From contig MZGM01000107.1 in assembly GCA_002085035.1 (NCBI GenBank), positions 1 through 9,659 on the forward strand: DNA of 9,659 nucleotides, given 5' to 3'. Shown piece by piece: positions 1-6,311 of the stretch (position 1 is the stretch's first letter; each line of letters starts with the position of its first letter). The notes under the pieces are model-generated. The model was not told where the DNA came from. It saw nothing but the letters and a program-made list of their open reading frames with translations, and did not search any database. A program made the position numbers and the translations under genes. The DNA comes from Candidatus Zhuqueibacterota bacterium 4484_219. Lineage in GTDB: Bacteria > Zhuqueibacterota > JdFR-76 > 4484-219.

Positions 1-887
1 GAAACTGCGGCAACCCACGCCAAAAGGTTTCGGAAAGCCTTTGTTGTAGCCTCTTTGGTTTGAATGATATCTTGCTGGGTTTGGATCATAAAATCCGGGG
101 AGTCCAGGCTGACATCATGCCTTTTCGCCAACAGCAGTTCAATTTGACCAATGACATCATCCATCTGTGCATTCTCGTCCACTGATACGTAAATCATCTT
201 CACTCGATCTCCCATAATCTTGGACAATCGAGATGGCGTGAATTTTTGCAAGACAACAGTAATCGGCATATATATCCTGGAATCGAAATCCACTTCACCA
301 ACCAATCCCTTTTCCTCGAATACACCAATCACCGTTGCTTTTATACTTCCAACCGTAACCACTTGACCAACCGGGGGAATTTCACCAAAGAGTTCTTCTG
401 CTAGGCTAGAGCCCAAAACAGCCACTTTTTGTTTGCGATCTACCTCGTTCTGGTTGAAATATCGCCCCGATGCAATATCCATATCCCTAACAGTAGGAAA
501 GTCGGCTGTCGTCCCTAGGATAGAGCCATCGTCAATGGTTATATTTCCAACCTTAACCATTTGTGAACTATTCTGCTCTACAACGACACCCTTTACGCCA
601 TTTATTTGATCTGAAATTGCAAAAGCGTCGTCATACACAAGTCCGCCACTGTTGTTTTGTACATCTTTACCAAATCCGCCGCGGGAAAAGTTTGGGTACA
701 CAAATACAAGATTGGTTCCAAGCCCACTTATCTGATCGCTAATGGTTGCTTCCGTACCTGCACTTACCGAAATCATGATGATCACCGCTGATACACCTAT
801 AATCACACCTAACATGGTCAGCAAAGAACGAAATTTATTGCGCACCAAACCTTGCCAAGCAATCCGGATTACTTTCTTAGTTCGCAT
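1..887 (-). CDS. MacB/FtsX-type ABC transporter permease, C-terminus outside window
   Basis: Starts at ATG 887 and stays open to base 1, giving 295 codons with the C-terminus outside the window. The start follows a GGGGGGTG ribosome site by about four bases and overlaps the end of the upstream ATPase gene by 11 bp, so the two are probably translationally coupled. Residues about 21-43 form one membrane helix (SLLTMLGVIIGVSAVIIMIS). About 230 residues of non-membrane domain follow, with typical MacB periplasmic-core phrases such as GTNLVFVYPN, AVLGSSLAEELFG and VGEVDFDSRIYMP. The last visible residues (FRNLLAWVAAV) begin the second helix. MacB-like permeases are about 400 residues long with four helices, so roughly 100 residues and three helices are missing. 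The family moves lipids, peptides or antibiotics through mechanotransmission with an ATPase and an adaptor; the substrate cannot be read here. Nothing damaged is visible in this part. Confidence 0.9.
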   Translation of the reverse strand, partial: MRTKKVIRIAWQGLVRNKFRSLLTMLGVIIGVSAVIIMISVSAGTEATISDQISGLGTNLVFVYPNFSRGGFGKDVQNNSGGLVYDDAFAISDQINGVKGVVVEQNSSQMVKVGNITIDDGSILGTTADFPTVRDMDIASGRYFNQNEVDRKQKVAVLGSSLAEELFGEIPPVGQVVTVGSIKATVIGVFEEKGLVGEVDFDSRIYMPITVVLQKFTPSRLSKIMGDRVKMIYVSVDENAQMDDVIGQIELLLAKRHDVSLDSPDFMIQTQQDIIQTKEATTKAFRNLLAWVAAV

Positions 888-1623
888 CTTCACCCCCCTG
901 GATCGCCCCAGCAGGTTGATGTTGACCGTTTAATTGATCAATCGCAATTTTCCCATCAAATAAGCGAATAATTCGCTGGGCGAAAGTTGCAATCGCGTCA
1001 TCATGAGTAACCATGACAATTGTTCTCCCCTGCTTATGTAATTCTGAAAGCAAAGCCATAATTTCCTGACCCGATTTTGAATCCAAGTTCCCTGTTGGTT
1101 CGTCCGCGAGAATTAATACCGGATTATTGATTAGGGCACGCGCAATTGCAACGCGCTGTTTCTGCCCTCCCGACAATTCATGAGGCTGGTGCATCACTCT
1201 ATCTGACAATCCAACCGAGTCAAGTGCTTTCAGCGCTCTTTGATACTGTTCTTCTTCATTCATAGTGTCATCGTGTTGATATATAAGGGGTAATAATACA
1301 TTATCTACCGCAGTCGTTCGCGTCAGCAAATTATATGATTGGAATACGAACCCAATTTTACGGTTACGAACAATTGCTAATTGCACCTTATTCATATTGC
1401 TCACGTCTTCTCCAGCCAAATAATACTCTCCTGAAGTAGGTCGATCCAAACAGCCCAAGATATTCAACAAAGTACTCTTTCCTGAACCAGACGGCCCCAT
1501 GATGGCGACAAATTCATTTTCTCCTATTGTTAAGGTTACACCATTCAATGCACTTACTCGGACATTCCCCATCCCATATTCTTTAATAACCTTGTCTGTT
1601 TGAATAATTGGTACGCTGGTCAT
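877..1623 (-). CDS. ABC transporter ATP-binding protein, MacB/LolD type
   Basis: A complete 248-residue ATPase of the LolD/MacB/FtsE group, the usual size for a stand-alone subunit. All nucleotide-binding motifs are present: Walker A GPSGSGKST at 43-51, Q-loop Gln95, signature LSGGQKQR at 150-157, Walker B VLILADE at 169-175 with catalytic Glu175 followed by PTGNLD, and H-loop His207. The family ABC signature NLLTRTTAVDNV follows the Q-loop. ATG 1623 is preceded by AAGGA at seven bases. It would power the permease encoded directly downstream (11-bp overlap). The adaptor gene lies 43 bp upstream, so the order is adaptor, ATPase, permease, as in MacAB-like operons of organisms where these are separate proteins. 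A tail of about 25 residues after the H-loop domain is rich in Gln and Gly and has no recognised role. Confidence 0.95.
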   Translation of the reverse strand: MTSVPIIQTDKVIKEYGMGNVRVSALNGVTLTIGENEFVAIMGPSGSGKSTLLNILGCLDRPTSGEYYLAGEDVSNMNKVQLAIVRNRKIGFVFQSYNLLTRTTAVDNVLLPLIYQHDDTMNEEEQYQRALKALDSVGLSDRVMHQPHELSGGQKQRVAIARALINNPVLILADEPTGNLDSKSGQEIMALLSELHKQGRTIVMVTHDDAIATFAQRIIRLFDGKIAIDQLNGQHQPAGAIQGGEDAN

Positions 1624-1666
1624 GAGTTTTCCTTAGTTCATCCGCAATTATGCTACGGAGAGGGGT

Positions 1667-3089
1667 CTATTTTCCTGTTTTAATGATGTCGTCTTTCACG
1701 TCATCCTTTGACTCGGTGCTGGTTTTTACAATGCCGGTTGTAACTATGTCGCCGGCTTTCAACCCAGAAATTATTTCCGCAGAGGTAAAATCCATCAAGC
1801 CAACTTCTACTATTCGCAATTTTGGCTCCCCGTTTTCCATCACGAAAACTCCGTATTCTCCAGGGCTGATCACCCGTACCGCTTCCACTGGTACAAGCAC
1901 CACTTTATCTGCCCGCCCACCAATAATATCTACGGATGCATTTAATCCAATCGGCAAGATCATTGGTTTAGCAAAGGAGTTAACATCAAGTTGCACAATT
2001 GCTTCAATCGTCTTGACATTAGATACCGTTACCAGACTGGGATTAACCGAAATCACCTTACCAGTGAATGTCTGGTCTGGAATAGCGTCAAATGTTACAT
2101 CCGCCTCATAACCTACCGCAACCTTGTCCATATCTGTTTCATCAAGATATACTCGTAAAAAAGGATGCCGAAGGTCTGCTAAGGTCATAATCGCAGCGTT
2201 GTTCACATATTCTCCGCCGTTGGCATCAATTGATAATATCGTCCCATCCATTGGCGCCACTAAATCAATTTCTGCCTGCGATTGTTTCGCTAATTCTAAG
2301 TTCGCCTTTGCCCTCGTCAATTCCTCTTGAGCCAACGTTACATCAACAGGGTCTGGACCTTCTTTGAGTATTTCCCAACGGGATTGTGCGCTGGCGAGTT
2401 CTGCTTCCGCTAACGCAATTTCTCCTTCTGACGGGCCATTTTTGGCACGTTCCCATTCACGCATGGCATCATCTAACTGCGCTTGTGCGGTGTCCAATTG
2501 AGCCTTGGCGACATCTTTGTCCAAATCGCTACCTGTCCCAATCATCGCATTATAATTCCGTACTGCGGCATCATACGCAGCCTGCGCCGCTGATAGACTT
2601 GCCTGCAAGCGCGCTTTCGTTAAATTATCATCCGGTTTGTTTGCATAAGGTTCGTATTTATCTTTTGCTTTATCCAAAGCCCGTTCTGCGAGTAAAACTT
2701 GAGCATGAGCAGCATCAATATCCGCCTGGCTGGCTGTAGACAATGTTATATTGTATGTCCGCTCAGCATCAGCCACCGCTTTTTGAGACTCAACAACCGT
2801 TTCCCATGCCAACTTCAATGTTGTATCAGAGTTGCGTAAATCATCTAAAGCCTTTTGTGCGTCTTCTACATCTTTTAACGCCTGCGCTGAATCTATCTTC
2901 CAGTTATCATGAATCGCATCCAAATCTTGCTGCGCGTTGAGCTCGCCTTGCAATAGCCGTCTGGATACTTGTTTGTTGGGAATCGCTAGAAGATTTATTC
3001 GCCGAAAATATAAAATAAGCGCTAACCCCAAGACAAACAACAATAACAATCCCTATCAGAAGCCAATATTTTTTTATGTGCTTTAACAT
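1667..3089 (-). pseudogene. HlyD/MacA-family membrane-fusion (adaptor) protein, disrupted by out-of-frame deletion
   Basis: The gene begins at ATG 3089 after GAGGAGA (3094-3100). This first frame encodes a short basic N-terminus and one anchor helix (WLLIGIVIVVCLGVSAYFIF), then SIQTAIARR, and stops at 2907-2909. The rest lies in another frame from about 2956 to the stop at 1667: a long coiled-coil hairpin of Ala/Leu/Lys/Gln heptads with Gly-Pro breaks (KNGPSEGE, KEGPDPVD), the second lipoyl half (LVAPMDGTILSIDANGGEYV), a beta-barrel and a membrane-proximal domain ending in DDIIKTGK. HlyD/MacA proteins normally have about 50-60 residues of first barrel strand and first lipoyl half between the anchor and the hairpin. 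None is seen here, so material was lost, not just one base shifted. The frames meet within 2943-2956. Reading from TTG 3049 gives a 460-residue product with a chance hydrophobic N-terminus, but that start has no usable ribosome site. It should link the operon's permease to the cell envelope; as written it is probably non-functional. Confidence 0.8.
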
Positions 3090-3121
3090 GATCTCTCCTC
3101 TGCAAACTATTGCTCTTAGCA

Positions 3122-3127
3122 AGTATA
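3122..3127 (-). promoter_or_regulatory. -10 element of the adaptor/ATPase/permease operon promoter
   Basis: The minus strand reads TATACT, one base off the consensus. Transcription should start near 3115, giving a leader of about 27 bases that contains the GAGGAGA ribosome site. The hexamer 17 bases upstream (ATAGCA, 3145-3150) is a poor -35 box, and it lies inside the array of 11-bp repeats, as in activator-dependent promoters. The element also argues against any start codon upstream of 3089. Confidence 0.5.
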
Positions 3128-3131
3128 GGCA

Positions 3132-3175
3132 ACTCGCTTGAATATGCTATGAAGAAGTTATGAATAATTGATGAA
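3132..3175 (-). promoter_or_regulatory. Array of four 11-bp direct repeats, probable response-regulator operator
   Basis: Seen on the plus strand as TGAA at 3139, 3150, 3161 and 3172, exactly 11 bp apart. On the minus strand the units read TTCATCAATTA, TTCATAACTTC, TTCATAGCATA and TTCAAGCGAGT. Direct repeats at one helical turn that overlap a weak -35 region are the known layout for OmpR/PhoB-type response regulators, which bind head to tail as dimers; four units would fit two dimers. The array ends four bases upstream of the TATACT -10 box. The spacing is read directly from the sequence. The regulator family is inferred, and no regulator gene is in the window. Confidence 0.55.
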
Positions 3176-3235
3176 GATCATCATCTATTCTCCTTTGGAT
3201 ATCAAATCAAAAAGATATTCAGATATAACGATATG

Positions 3236-3259
3236 AAAACAACCCAATTTGATTAGGTT
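3236..3259 (-). terminator. Weak intrinsic terminator after the VOC gene
   Basis: The minus strand has an 8-bp stem (AACCTAAT/ATTGGGTT, one T-G pair) with a CAA loop, followed by GTTTT. It lies about 40 bp downstream of the VOC-protein stop codon. The stem is AT-rich and the U tract short, so termination is probably incomplete. Confidence 0.45.
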
Positions 3260-3300
3260 TTCCAGAAAGCCACCCTTTTATCAAAACGCCAAGATCATAC

Positions 3301-3765
3301 TTAATTTCCCAATGGTTCTATATTCCTAATTACATCATCAATATCTAAATCATTACGTACTGGTCCCTGTGTAAATGTAAGATGAAAACCATCAGGGTCC
3401 GCGACAGAGAATTCTCGTGTATTCCAAGGTGTATTATGAGGGGCAGAAAGCATCACTGCACCATAATCTCTTGCCATTTTAGCCAGTTCATCTACGCCTC
3501 CCTGGAAAACCTGGAAATTAAGCGTGATTCCCTTTCCCTTTTCATCCACCTTTTCCTCTTTATTATTAATATCCGCACTCAGTAATAGATCAGCGTATTT
3601 CGCCCATCGCAAATGTACTAATACAGGCGTTCCATCAGGCGCAGGCATTTCAAAGATCTTTTGAAACCCCAAGGCTCCCTGATACCATTGTGTGGAGAAC
3701 TTAATGTCCTTTGCAGACAAAATCGGGAAAAATGGCATTGGATAATATTCCTTATCTGCACTCAT
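3301..3765 (-). CDS. VOC-family (glyoxalase/bleomycin-resistance fold) protein
   Basis: A complete 154-residue protein whose length fits a single two-module VOC (vicinal oxygen chelate) protein. The first beta-alpha module starts with MPFFPILSAKDIKFSTQWYQ and GALGFQKIFEMP (about 10-42). The second ends with the family's FSVADPDGFHLTFTQ at about 119-133. At the usual C-terminal metal ligand after DPDG, where active members carry Glu, this protein has a His-Leu-Thr-Phe-Thr stretch, as in many VOC proteins without a known enzyme activity. No substrate is suggested. ATG 3765 follows GAGG by five bases. It is a lone gene, 127 bp from its upstream neighbour and followed by a weak hairpin at 3236-3259, so it is not part of the transport operon. 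A role in binding a small molecule or resistance is possible but unproven. Confidence 0.85.
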   Translation of the reverse strand: MSADKEYYPMPFFPILSAKDIKFSTQWYQGALGFQKIFEMPAPDGTPVLVHLRWAKYADLLLSADINNKEEKVDEKGKGITLNFQVFQGGVDELAKMARDYGAVMLSAPHNTPWNTREFSVADPDGFHLTFTQGPVRNDLDIDDVIRNIEPLGN

Positions 3766-3892
3766 TTCAACCTCTCAATAATATTTATCTAACAAACGAG
3801 GACGCCATTTCACGCTTATCGAGCGTAGCATAACTTTTATTGGGAGAGTAAAAAAACATCACCCAGTTTATTTATTATCCCATCAAAAGAAA

Positions 3893-4084
3893 TTATGATT
3901 GGTCATTTCCTTTAGAAGTCTTGTGCAGTGCTGGGTTACCCCGCTTTTCCCGGATACTACGCCGAATCTTGGCAATCCCCATCTTGATTTTGCTGGAGAA
4001 CAATAAGAGCAATCCTGAGATCACACCGAAGAGCACAGCCAAGATTTGAAAGAGCATACCACCGGTATTAGGATCAATATACAT
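3893..4084 (-). CDS. Small single-helix membrane protein (YIDPNTGG type), function unknown
   Basis: A 63-residue protein. It starts MYIDPNTGG, continues with one hydrophobic helix at about 10-30 (MLFQILAVLFGVISGLLLLF) and ends in a strongly basic tail (KIKMGIAKIRRSIREKRGNPALHK), which predicts an outside N-terminus and a cytoplasmic C-terminus by the positive-inside rule. I recognise the YIDPxTGxM opening as a recurring motif of very small bacterial membrane proteins, often near envelope or polysaccharide genes, but I know of no assigned function. Translation is well supported: AGGTGG lies four bases before ATG 4084, and an extended -10 promoter lies about 40 bp upstream. It is monocistronic, with 127 bp to the next gene downstream. 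Confidence 0.75.
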   Translation of the reverse strand: MYIDPNTGGMLFQILAVLFGVISGLLLLFSSKIKMGIAKIRRSIREKRGNPALHKTSKGNDQS

Positions 4085-4125
4085 AAAGCCACCTATTTTA
4101 GAAAAAAATTCAAGATATAACTCGT

Positions 4126-4134
4126 ATTATAACA
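4126..4134 (-). promoter_or_regulatory. Extended -10 promoter of the small membrane protein gene
   Basis: The minus strand reads TGTTATAAT, that is TG-N-TATAAT, a perfect -10 with the extended TG motif. No good -35 box is seen at 16-18 bases, as is common for extended -10 promoters. The predicted start near 4119 gives a leader of about 35 bases before ATG 4084. Confidence 0.55.
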
Positions 4135-4359
4135 AACTGTTGTGTTTACAGTGCTTACCTTATTGTTAGGATGTCAAATTATTCTTGGGGTGGAAATAAT
4201 ATGTTTGTATGGTCAATAATTCCTAAACAAGACCCTTTACTAATCTTAACCATTGTGGAATGGAATAAATTAGCGATATCGGCTTTTGAGAAGGACGTGA
4301 ATATGCAGAGTTATTGCGCGGGGTAGTAATAAACTAAAGTTAGTTCGTGTTTCGGATAC
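4135..4359. other. Gene-poor spacer with one doubtful small ORF
   Basis: No gene can be supported here. The only candidate is a plus-strand ORF at 4201-4326 (41 codons, MFVWSIIPKQDP to QSYCAG), with GGGGTGG eight bases before its ATG. It shows no recognisable motif, no signal and no clear promoter, and it is the only plus-strand reading frame near these genes, so I treat it as unproven. Confidence 0.3.
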
Positions 4360-4390
4360 AAAAACCGCTCGATTGAAACGTCAAGCGGTT
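4360..4390 (-). terminator. Intrinsic terminator of tRNA-Val
   Basis: The minus strand forms a 10-bp stem (AACCGCTTGA with TCGAGCGGTT, one T-G pair) with an eight-base loop, and the stem runs into TTTTTG. It begins 13 bases after the tRNA 3' end. This is the strongest terminator in the window. The second tRNA copy has nothing comparable, which suggests the copy at 4404-4477 is the resident one. Confidence 0.8.
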
Positions 4391-4397
4391 CACTTTT

Positions 4398-4501
4398 ATT
4401 CTGTGGGCGGTATTGGACTCGAACCAACGGCCTTTGCGATGTCAACGCAACGCTCTAACCAACTGAGCTAACCGCCCAAGTTCTAAAAAATTATACCCAC
4501 T
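4398..4501. repeat. 104-bp direct repeat, left copy (tRNA-Val plus flanks)
   Basis: Every base matches 9556-9659 in the same orientation. The repeat holds the whole tRNA, six bases beyond its 3' end, and 24 bases upstream including the -10 box. It ends on the left at a T/C mismatch (4397 versus 9555). On the right the second copy stops at the window edge, so the true length may be greater. Confidence 0.95.
4404..4477 (-). tRNA. tRNA-Val (anticodon GAC), left copy
   Basis: The minus strand folds into a complete 74-nt cloverleaf. The acceptor GGGCGGT pairs with ACCGCCC. The D arm is GCTC/GAGC with loop AGTTGGTTA. The anticodon stem TTGCG/CGCAA has loop TTGACAT, so the anticodon is GAC, decoding GUC and GUU valine codons. 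The T arm is GTTGG/CCAAT with loop TTCGAGT. The discriminator base is A and no CCA is encoded (the next bases are CAG). It has its own promoter and terminator, so it is a stand-alone gene. Confidence 0.95.
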
Positions 4502-4518
4502 ACCGGGAAACATCGCAA
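4490..4518 (-). promoter_or_regulatory. Sigma-70-type promoter of left tRNA-Val
   Basis: The minus strand has TTGCGA (4513-4518), a 17-base spacer, and a perfect TATAAT (4490-4495), which places the start a few bases before the tRNA 5' end at 4477. The -10 box is inside the 104-bp repeat and the -35 box is outside it, so the right tRNA copy must use a different -35 sequence beyond the window. Confidence 0.7.
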
Positions 4519-4565
4519 GAGTTTGATTCGGCTGATCAACGAGGAACTTGCTCGTAAACTAGGCA

Positions 4566-4811
4566 GTAAAACGAGAAGTTCTGGGTATTTCCGTCTCTCT
4601 AAGCGAACATGAAGTGCATTGGCGAGCCTTCCTGGAGCATCTAAAGGAGCGTGGTTTGCAAAGGATGCAATTGATCATCAGTGACAATCATGCAGGGCTG
4701 AGAGCAGCCTGTATTGCAATCTTCGGCGGACTTCCATGGCAAAGGTGCCAATTCCACTTGCAGCAGAATGCACAGGCTTTTGTACTTCGCAAAGATATGC
4801 GAAGAGTAGCA
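4566..4811 (+). pseudogene. IS256-family (mutator-type) transposase, internal fragment
   Basis: About 82 codons of the central catalytic region of an IS256-family DDE transposase. The frame reads KREVLGISVSLSEHEVHW, then RAFLEHLKERGLQ, LIISDNHAGLRAA and PWQRCQFHLQQNAQAFV, ending in RKDMRRVA. Asp in LIISDNHAGL (codon 4683-4685) is the second acidic residue of the DDE triad, and CQFH carries the family's conserved Cys and His. A stop at 4560-4562 closes the frame upstream. Downstream, homology ends at about 4805-4811, where the integrase fragment begins on the other strand. The first Asp, the last Glu, both ends of the protein and any terminal inverted repeats are missing, so the element is dead. 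The full protein is about 400 residues, so only about a fifth remains. Confidence 0.85.
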
Positions 4812-4921
4812 TTAATGCCGAAGATAAAAAGTAACAGATCACGGAAACGACCTTGCCCCCGAAGTTGGTTTTTGATCTGTGCAATCTTTTTTATCCGACG
4901 AATTGGTTCAACAAAATTCAT
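4793..4921 (-). pseudogene. Tyrosine recombinase/integrase, N-terminal fragment
   Basis: Reads from ATG 4921 for 43 codons: MNFVEPIRRIKKIAQIKNQL, then RGQGRFRDLLLFIFGINATLRIS. The FVEPIR...KI..IK opening and (R)DLLLF..GIN..LRIS match the start of compact tyrosine recombinases, where LRISDLL holds the first catalytic Arg. Here that Arg (in LRIS, CGC at 4799-4801) is the last recognisable part. After it the frame runs into sequence antisense to the transposase fragment. The rest of the catalytic domain, including the tyrosine nucleophile, is gone. No ribosome site is visible before the ATG. Integrases beside tRNA genes are typical of integrative elements, and this fragment lies 316 bp from the tRNA. 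The alternative is a free-standing integron- or Xer-like gene broken by the IS. Confidence 0.65.
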
Positions 4922-5079
4922 AAAATCAAATGAACATATCTTGTTTAGCTATGTATTATGTTCACAAAGAACACAACAATAAACTCCACTCTAATAAGCA
5001 AGGACGGAAATATCAGGTCTTTTCATTGGATAGTAAACACAAGATAGATTATGTCTACAAGCTATGAATAATTGATTAC

Positions 5080-5400
5080 TCATTCACTTATGTTTTGGTA
5101 ATTGTCTTTCAATAATCGCTGCATTTCTTACAGAATCTCATCACAGCGAGTTGGCTCAACCTCCGTTGTTTTGAGTTCTTCGACCAATTGCCTAAGCGTA
5201 CCTTTGTGTGACAATTCCATATTGTATGTTGGCAAGTATGCAGAGGAAGGATCCAGAGCAATGATACCTTGATAATAATCTTGCTGCAGCAATGGATCGG
5301 AAACTTCGGTATCGCTACCTCCGAAATACGGATCAGTAGAATACCTGTGTATGCCAGCGCAGCGATTAGCTGTCTCCCAGTTTGATTTTGTCCAGCGCGT
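5080..5400 (-). pseudogene. C-terminal remnant of an unrecognised protein
   Basis: A minus-strand frame that looks coding over about 105 codons. It includes HRYSTDPYFGGSDTEVSD, PLLQQDYYQGIIALDP, SSAYLPTYNMELSHKG and TLRQLVEELKTTEVEPTRC, then a TAA at 5128-5130. After that stop the same frame continues EMQRLLKDNYQNISE to a TGA at 5080, a plausible helical C-terminus, so the TAA may be a CAA-to-TAA change. There is no start codon or ribosome site: a TGA at 5401-5403 closes the frame upstream, and nothing beyond it joins convincingly. I do not recognise the family. It lies just downstream of the ABC-2 operon, in the same orientation and next to the transposase and integrase fragments, so it is probably a gene cut by the same rearrangements. 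Confidence 0.45.
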
Positions 5401-5501
5401 TCACGCGATCGAGGCAGCTAATAAAATGTTATTCTTCGATCAGCATTGCTGCCAGGAGAGCAGCTCTTTCCAGAAGTCTAATACCAAGTAGTCTGAAAAG
5501 C
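5401..5501. other. Non-coding or decayed stretch
   Basis: No frame longer than about 25 codons is credible here. Two short minus-strand stretches, one ending DRVNALDKIKLGDS (stop within 5367-5369) and one reading LGIRLLERAALLAAMLIEE, could be decayed coding sequence, but neither has a start nor a recognisable family. Confidence 0.3.
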
Positions 5502-5518
5502 GATAATCAAAGATTATC
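5501..5518 (-). terminator. Possible terminator after the ABC-2 operon
   Basis: A perfect 7-bp inverted repeat (GATAATC, loop TTT, GATTATC) lies about 30 bp after the stop of the last permease gene. On the minus strand it is followed by GCTTTTC. The stem is AT-rich and the T run only four bases, so it is a weak candidate. Confidence 0.4.
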
Positions 5519-5549
5519 TTTGTCCACATAGAAACCTCAGCAATGATCA

Positions 5550-6311
5550 TCACGTAAAAAAACGTTCCGTACGCCTGAGCAATAAAGTACTGATCACGAT
5601 CAACACCAAGCCTAACCCGGTCAAGGCCAACTTATTATAGAGCCAGGTTTCTGTTCCAAGACTTTCCCTGGCGGTAAACCAGAAATAGAATAAGTACAAG
5701 TAAGGACCAAAGACAACATACGCTGTACGGGAACCAATCAGACACATTGCCCACCACAAGCTTCCGACGAGATAACCGGTGTTCATCTCTTTTAAAAGTA
5801 AACTGATGGCACTCGATAATCCAATCAGTATAAGGGATGTTGCCAAGGATGCAAACAGCATTTGTCCTACCTGCAGCGGTAGGTAAAAGATATGATATAT
5901 AATCAATAAAATGCCTAAACAAATCAAATAAAATGCAAGTAATGCCCCAAGCCGACGCAACCAAAGGACTGTCAGCTTGGATCGCACCGTGACAAAAGCA
6001 AGTGAATTTTCTTCCCTCTCGCGCAACACAAGACTGTTAGCTATAAGCATAATGACAAGTGGAAAAATAGCCTCAGAGAATAAGGCAATATATTCAATAC
6101 GTTCCGAAACTTCTTCTTGAACGTCCACGAGTAATACAAGCCCTGCAATGCCAGTTAAGGGTAACATCCAAACTGCAGCGGGGGCACTGACTTTAATCTC
6201 GTAACAAAGTAAATTAATCAAATTAACTAGCCGAGCGGATCTAACTTTCAGGTCAGTAGTGCCTTCGTTTGAATTGCCCTCTATCGAAGTGGATTTTTCT
6301 TCTGTGCTCAT
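5550..6311 (-). CDS. ABC-2-type transporter permease
   Basis: A 253-residue integral membrane protein. A polar N-terminus of about 40 residues (MSTEEKSTSIEGNSNEGTTD) is followed by about six membrane helices, near 43-63, 76-96, 119-140, 148-172, 181-206 and 228-246. After the second helix comes the cytoplasmic LVLREREENSLAFV stretch, which resembles the (R/K)ExGT coupling region of ABC-2 permeases. It has no ATPase motif. Its ATG overlaps the TGA of the upstream gene by four bases (ATGA), so translation is coupled. It is the third gene after the ATPase and the permease/M1-like fusion, and it is probably the second transmembrane half of one exporter. The substrate is unknown. The operon ends here, with a weak hairpin downstream. 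Confidence 0.8.
   Translation of the reverse strand: MSTEEKSTSIEGNSNEGTTDLKVRSARLVNLINLLCYEIKVSAPAAVWMLPLTGIAGLVLLVDVQEEVSERIEYIALFSEAIFPLVIMLIANSLVLREREENSLAFVTVRSKLTVLWLRRLGALLAFYLICLGILLIIYHIFYLPLQVGQMLFASLATSLILIGLSSAISLLLKEMNTGYLVGSLWWAMCLIGSRTAYVVFGPYLYLFYFWFTARESLGTETWLYNKLALTGLGLVLIVISTLLLRRTERFFT

Noticed and set aside
1667..3049. A single 460-residue adaptor starting at TTG 3049 with a hydrophobic N-terminus
   Set aside because: The hydrophobic start is the real anchor helix read in the wrong frame. The TTG sits directly on AGGGA with no spacing, whereas ATG 3089 in the other frame has a proper ribosome site and a typical anchor. The first lipoyl half would still be missing.
3158..3193. 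Eight-codon minus-strand ORF (MMIFINYS) with a GGAGA ribosome site, as a possible leader peptide
   Set aside because: It lies upstream of the -10 box, so it would not be on the operon's transcript, and its bases are explained by the 11-bp repeat array.
4502..4565. Open frame reading TGKHRKSLIRLINEELARKL before the transposase fragment, as its N-terminal part
   Set aside because: It is in a different frame from the transposase core and does not resemble the usual IS256 sequence before KREVLG. The stretch also carries the tRNA -35 box.
4785..4804. CTTCGCA inverted repeat as a transcription terminator or IS end
   Set aside because: No T run follows on either strand, and it falls within the transposase reading frame, so it was kept only as a possible aid to the junction.
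4930..5067. Plus-strand ORF of 45 codons (MNISCLAMYYVHKE to KIDYVYKL)
   Set aside because: It has no ribosome site, no recognisable motif and no promoter, and it lies among gene fragments. It could be the tail of another broken gene but cannot be supported.
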